The notes under the pieces were generated by a model that was not told the origin of the DNA, searched no databases, and worked only from the letters and a program-made list of their open reading frames with translations. From Lacticaseibacillus hegangensis (GTDB taxonomy: Bacteria; Bacillota; Bacilli; Lactobacillales; Lactobacillaceae): a DNA stretch of 64,000 bases. Shown piece by piece: positions 61,699 through 64,000 of this stretch. Each line of letters begins with the position of its first letter. Position 1 is the first letter of the stretch. The translations under genes and the position numbers were made by a program. Location of the stretch: NCBI RefSeq assembly GCF_003946465.1, contig NZ_RHOL01000004.1:1-64000 (forward strand), in the 5' to 3' direction.

Positions 61699-62493
61699 TT
61701 AGAGAATGCCAAAGAAGTGAATCATCGGCATCACGAGCAGCATGCTGTCGAACCGATCGAGAATCCCGCCATGACCAGGCAGAATCTTGCCAGAGTCCTT
61801 GACGCCGTAGTAGCGTTTCAGCGCAGACTCGATCAAATCGCCAAGACTGCCGATAATCGACAGTGCCAGCGCGATGCCCATCATCGGCCAGAAGCTGTAC
61901 GCCTGCGGGAAAAAGTTCAGGTAAATCGCCGCGAAGATCAGCGCCGTCACGTTGCCGCCGATGCTGCCTTCCCAGGTTTTATTGGGGCTGATGGCCGGCC
62001 AGAGCTTGTGCTTGCCGAACGCCCGGCCGCAGAAATACGCCCCGGAGTCCGTCAGCCACACGATCAGCATCGCGAACAACAAGGTATCAAGCCCGCCGTT
62101 CGGATCGTTGCGCAGCATGATGAAGTAGTGAAAGCCTGTCCCAATGTAAAAAATCGACAAGGCAGACACGGCGACGTCGTCATAGCTGGTTTTGTTCTTG
62201 CTGGCTACCGTGTTTAACAGCAGCAGGACCACAAACAGGTAGATGACGTCGAGGCGAGAGATGTACGCCGGCAGCCACTTGAGCATGCTGTCCGGCACAG
62301 CCACCGCCAACACGCCCAGCGCCGAAATGAGAAAATCAAACGAGACAATGATTTTCTTGCGCATGATGAACACTTCTGACAGTGCGATGACCGCTAGCGC
62401 ACACCCAGCTAGTTCGATCCACCAGCCGCCAAGGATGAGAATCGGAATAAAGATGATCAGCGCGACGACTGCGGTAATGATTCGTTGTTTCAT
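61699..62493 (-). CDS. cdsA: phosphatidate cytidylyltransferase
   Basis: A 264-aa membrane enzyme making CDP-diacylglycerol for phospholipid synthesis. The C-terminal signature ESALKRYYGVKDSGKILPGH, GGILDRFDS is complete. About eight helices. ACGGAGGG precedes the ATG. Confidence 0.96.
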   Translation of the reverse strand: MKQRIITAVVALIIFIPILILGGWWIELAGCALAVIALSEVFIMRKKIIVSFDFLISALGVLAVAVPDSMLKWLPAYISRLDVIYLFVVLLLLNTVASKNKTSYDDVAVSALSIFYIGTGFHYFIMLRNDPNGGLDTLLFAMLIVWLTDSGAYFCGRAFGKHKLWPAISPNKTWEGSIGGNVTALIFAAIYLNFFPQAYSFWPMMGIALALSIIGSLGDLIESALKRYYGVKDSGKILPGHGGILDRFDSMLLVMPMIHFFGIL

Positions 62494-62504
62494 AACACCC
62501 TCCG

Positions 62505-63242
62505 TTAACTTGTCAACCCGCCAAAGCGGCGGTCACGTGCCTGGTATTCCGCGATGCATCGTTCGAGCACAGCCCCGGTGAAGTCAGGCCAGTACGTATC
62601 GGTGAACACCAGCTCGGAATAGGCCAACTGCCACAGCAAAAAGTTGGACAACCGCTCTTCGCCGCTGCTTCGAATCAGCAGATCGGGATCGGCCAAGGCC
62701 CCCAGGTGGCGCGTCATCAGATGATCGGCAACCACCTGCGCGTCAATCTGATCCGGGTCAAGCTGACCACTTTTAGCTTCATGAGCCATGGTGCGAGCGG
62801 CTTGCACCAGCTCGTCGCGGGCGCCGTAGTTAAGCGCAAAGTTCAGGATCATCCCAGTGTTTTGCGCCGTGTCAGTCATCGCGTCTTCCGCCGCCTTAAG
62901 CGTCTTTGCGGGCAACGCATCCAGCTCACCCATCACCTGCACGCGCACGTTTTCGGCGATCAGCTCCGGCATAAACGTGCCGAAGAAATCCACCGGCAGG
63001 CGCATTAAGTAGGACACCTCGCTGGTGGGGCGTTTCCAGTTTTCCGTTGAAAAAGCATAAAGCGTCAATACTTTGACCCCGAGGCGACTTGCCGCCTTGG
63101 TGATCGTTTTGACGACCTCCATGCCTTGCTTATGACCCGCCACGCGCGGCAGGTGTCTGGCCTTGGCCCAGCGCCCGTTGCCATCCATGATGATGGCGAC
63201 GTGCGCCGGGATCCGCGTGGGATCAAGTGGTTGATTTGCCAA
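62505..63242 (-). CDS. uppS: undecaprenyl diphosphate synthase
   Basis: A 245-aa cis-prenyltransferase that makes the lipid carrier for cell-wall synthesis. HVAIIMDGNGRWAKAR (catalytic Asp), GHKQGM and the C-terminal DLLIRSSGEERLSNFLLWQL, YSELVF are all present. A TTG at 63242, 8 bases after GGAGG, is the likely start; a GTG at 63272 has no ribosome site. Confidence 0.95.
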   Translation of the reverse strand: MANQPLDPTRIPAHVAIIMDGNGRWAKARHLPRVAGHKQGMEVVKTITKAASRLGVKVLTLYAFSTENWKRPTSEVSYLMRLPVDFFGTFMPELIAENVRVQVMGELDALPAKTLKAAEDAMTDTAQNTGMILNFALNYGARDELVQAARTMAHEAKSGQLDPDQIDAQVVADHLMTRHLGALADPDLLIRSSGEERLSNFLLWQLAYSELVFTDTYWPDFTGAVLERCIAEYQARDRRFGGLTS

Positions 63243-63281
63243 CAAAAAGTCCTCCATCGTGAAACTAGTCACATCTCACGT

Positions 63282-63287
63282 ATTGTA
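63282..63287 (-). promoter_or_regulatory. extended -10 of the uppS operon promoter
   Basis: TGC-TACAAT on the minus strand, about 40 bases before the uppS start. No good -35 at 17 bases. Confidence 0.5.
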
Positions 63288-63367
63288 GCAGAAATCCCTC
63301 GGTCAAAAAAGCCGGCCAGGTTGCAACCCGCCACCTGCACCGGCAGTGATGCGCTTAGTCGACATTG

Positions 63368-63391
63368 AAAAACCCGCGGCAAACCCGCGGG
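63368..63391 (-). terminator. frr terminator
   Basis: CCCGCGG-GTTTG-CCGCGGG followed by five T on the minus strand, 14 bases after the frr stop. Confidence 0.88.
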
Positions 63392-63404
63392 CAAAGGCCG
63401 GTGA

Positions 63405-63962
63405 TTAGCCTTCCTTGATTTCTTCTTCTTTTTCGGCGGCGATGGCTTCGATCCGCTTGGCGGAATCGTCGGTCACCTTTTGTACGTCCTTTTCACCGCG
63501 GTGCAGGTCATCTTCGGTGATGTCGCCGGCCTTTTCCTGCTTCTTCAGCTTGTCCAAGGCGTCGCGCCGAATGTTGCGGATCGCAATTTTGGCTTCTTCC
63601 TGGAACTTGCCGACTTCCTTGGCGATCTCCGCGCGGCGCTCACCGGTGAGCTGCGGCACGACCAGGCGAATCGCATTTCCGTCGTTGGCCGGGTTGATGC
63701 CCAGGTCAGACGCGTTCAGCGCGGCCTCGATATCCTTCAAACTGGATTTATCGTAAGGTGTCACCAGCAAGACCCGGGCTTCTGGCACCGTGATCGCGGC
63801 GATCTGGTTGAGCGGCGTCTTGGTGCCGTAGTACTCGACCTCGATGCGGTTGAGCAAACTGGCATTGGCGCGGCCTGCCCGAATGGTACCGAGCTGGCGA
63901 GACAGTGCTTCTTCAGACTTCTTCATTGACGCCTTGGCGTCATCAATAATTTGGTTCGCCAT
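63405..63962 (-). CDS. frr: ribosome recycling factor
   Basis: A 185-aa factor that splits post-termination ribosomes with EF-G. The usual length; [34 protein letters not shown] and [20 protein letters not shown] are typical. AAGGAAAGGA precedes the ATG, and the gene follows pyrH by two bases. Confidence 0.97.
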   Translation of the reverse strand: MANQIIDDAKASMKKSEEALSRQLGTIRAGRANASLLNRIEVEYYGTKTPLNQIAAITVPEARVLLVTPYDKSSLKDIEAALNASDLGINPANDGNAIRLVVPQLTGERRAEIAKEVGKFQEEAKIAIRNIRRDALDKLKKQEKAGDITEDDLHRGEKDVQKVTDDSAKRIEAIAAEKEEEIKEG

Positions 63963-63964
63963 GA

Positions 63965-64000
63965 TTAGTCCTTTCCTTGGATCGTTGTGCCAATGTGCGC
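63965..64000 (-). CDS. pyrH: UMP kinase PyrH, C-terminal end only
   Basis: The last 11 codons and stop of a minus-strand gene that continues beyond the window: [11 protein letters not shown] then TAA. IGT-I-- is the usual end of bacterial UMP kinase, and pyrH-frr is the standard order. Called from this short piece and the context. Confidence 0.75.
   Translation of the reverse strand, partial: AHIGTTIQGKD

Overview
The window is low-GC-phylum (Bacillota) DNA of fairly high GC content, most consistent with a Lactobacillaceae chromosome of the Lacticaseibacillus or Schleiferilactobacillus type. This rests on the host gene order (frr, uppS, cdsA, rseP, proS, polC, rimP-nusA-rnpM-ylxQ-infB-rbfA, truB-ribF-hemW, hrcA-grpE-dnaK-dnaJ-lepA), on Gram-positive PolC, and on a prophage that resembles Lactobacillus casei-group siphophages. 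I made no database search, so the genus is inference. Nearly all host genes and most prophage genes lie on the minus strand.

Layout. Positions 1-1310 are chromosome left of the prophage: a WYL regulator, a terminator, and a stranded lepA 3' tail. Positions 1311-37257 are a complete-looking temperate siphophage prophage of about 35.9 kb. It is flanked by a 40-bp direct repeat with one mismatch that lies inside the 3' end of lepA. From right to left the prophage carries: integrase, a cytochrome-b5-like small protein, a membrane DUF3862-like protein, an ImmR/ImmA-type immunity pair, a divergent operator region, a Cro-like regulator, small early genes, ERF annealing protein, a replication initiator with an iteron origin, RusA resolvase, SSB, a cassette of small translationally coupled genes, ArpU late regulator, a structured non-coding region with a tRNA-like element, terminase, portal, scaffold, capsid, connectors, tail, baseplate, and a lysis block with several small membrane proteins and a CHAP lysin. 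Positions 37204-64000 are conserved housekeeping chromosome, ending in the last 11 codons of pyrH.

How it works together. Int should recombine attP with the lepA 3' end. The phage carries its own last codons of lepA, so EF-4 stays intact with a slightly changed C-terminus. Lysogeny is held by a HTH repressor that a neighbouring HELGH protease probably controls, acting on GATAC-N5-GTATC operators. Late genes depend on ArpU.

Most interesting signals. (i) Two programmed -1 frameshifts at identical CCCAAAA sites add Ig-like domains to both the major capsid and the major tail protein. (ii) A third candidate shift at T TTT TTC would add a basic transmembrane tail to a small protein next to the lysis genes. 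(iii) A tRNA-like fold lacks an anticodon arm and sits in a structured region between arpU and the terminase genes. (iv) Seven consecutive small genes share junctions in which the next gene's Shine-Dalgarno is built into an acidic -EV- C-terminus. (v) A tandem 174-bp palindromic element sits between rbfA and terC. (vi) Matched 19-bp arm-type integrase sites occur in both att arms. Several small genes of 32-56 codons that standard length cut-offs miss are also annotated.
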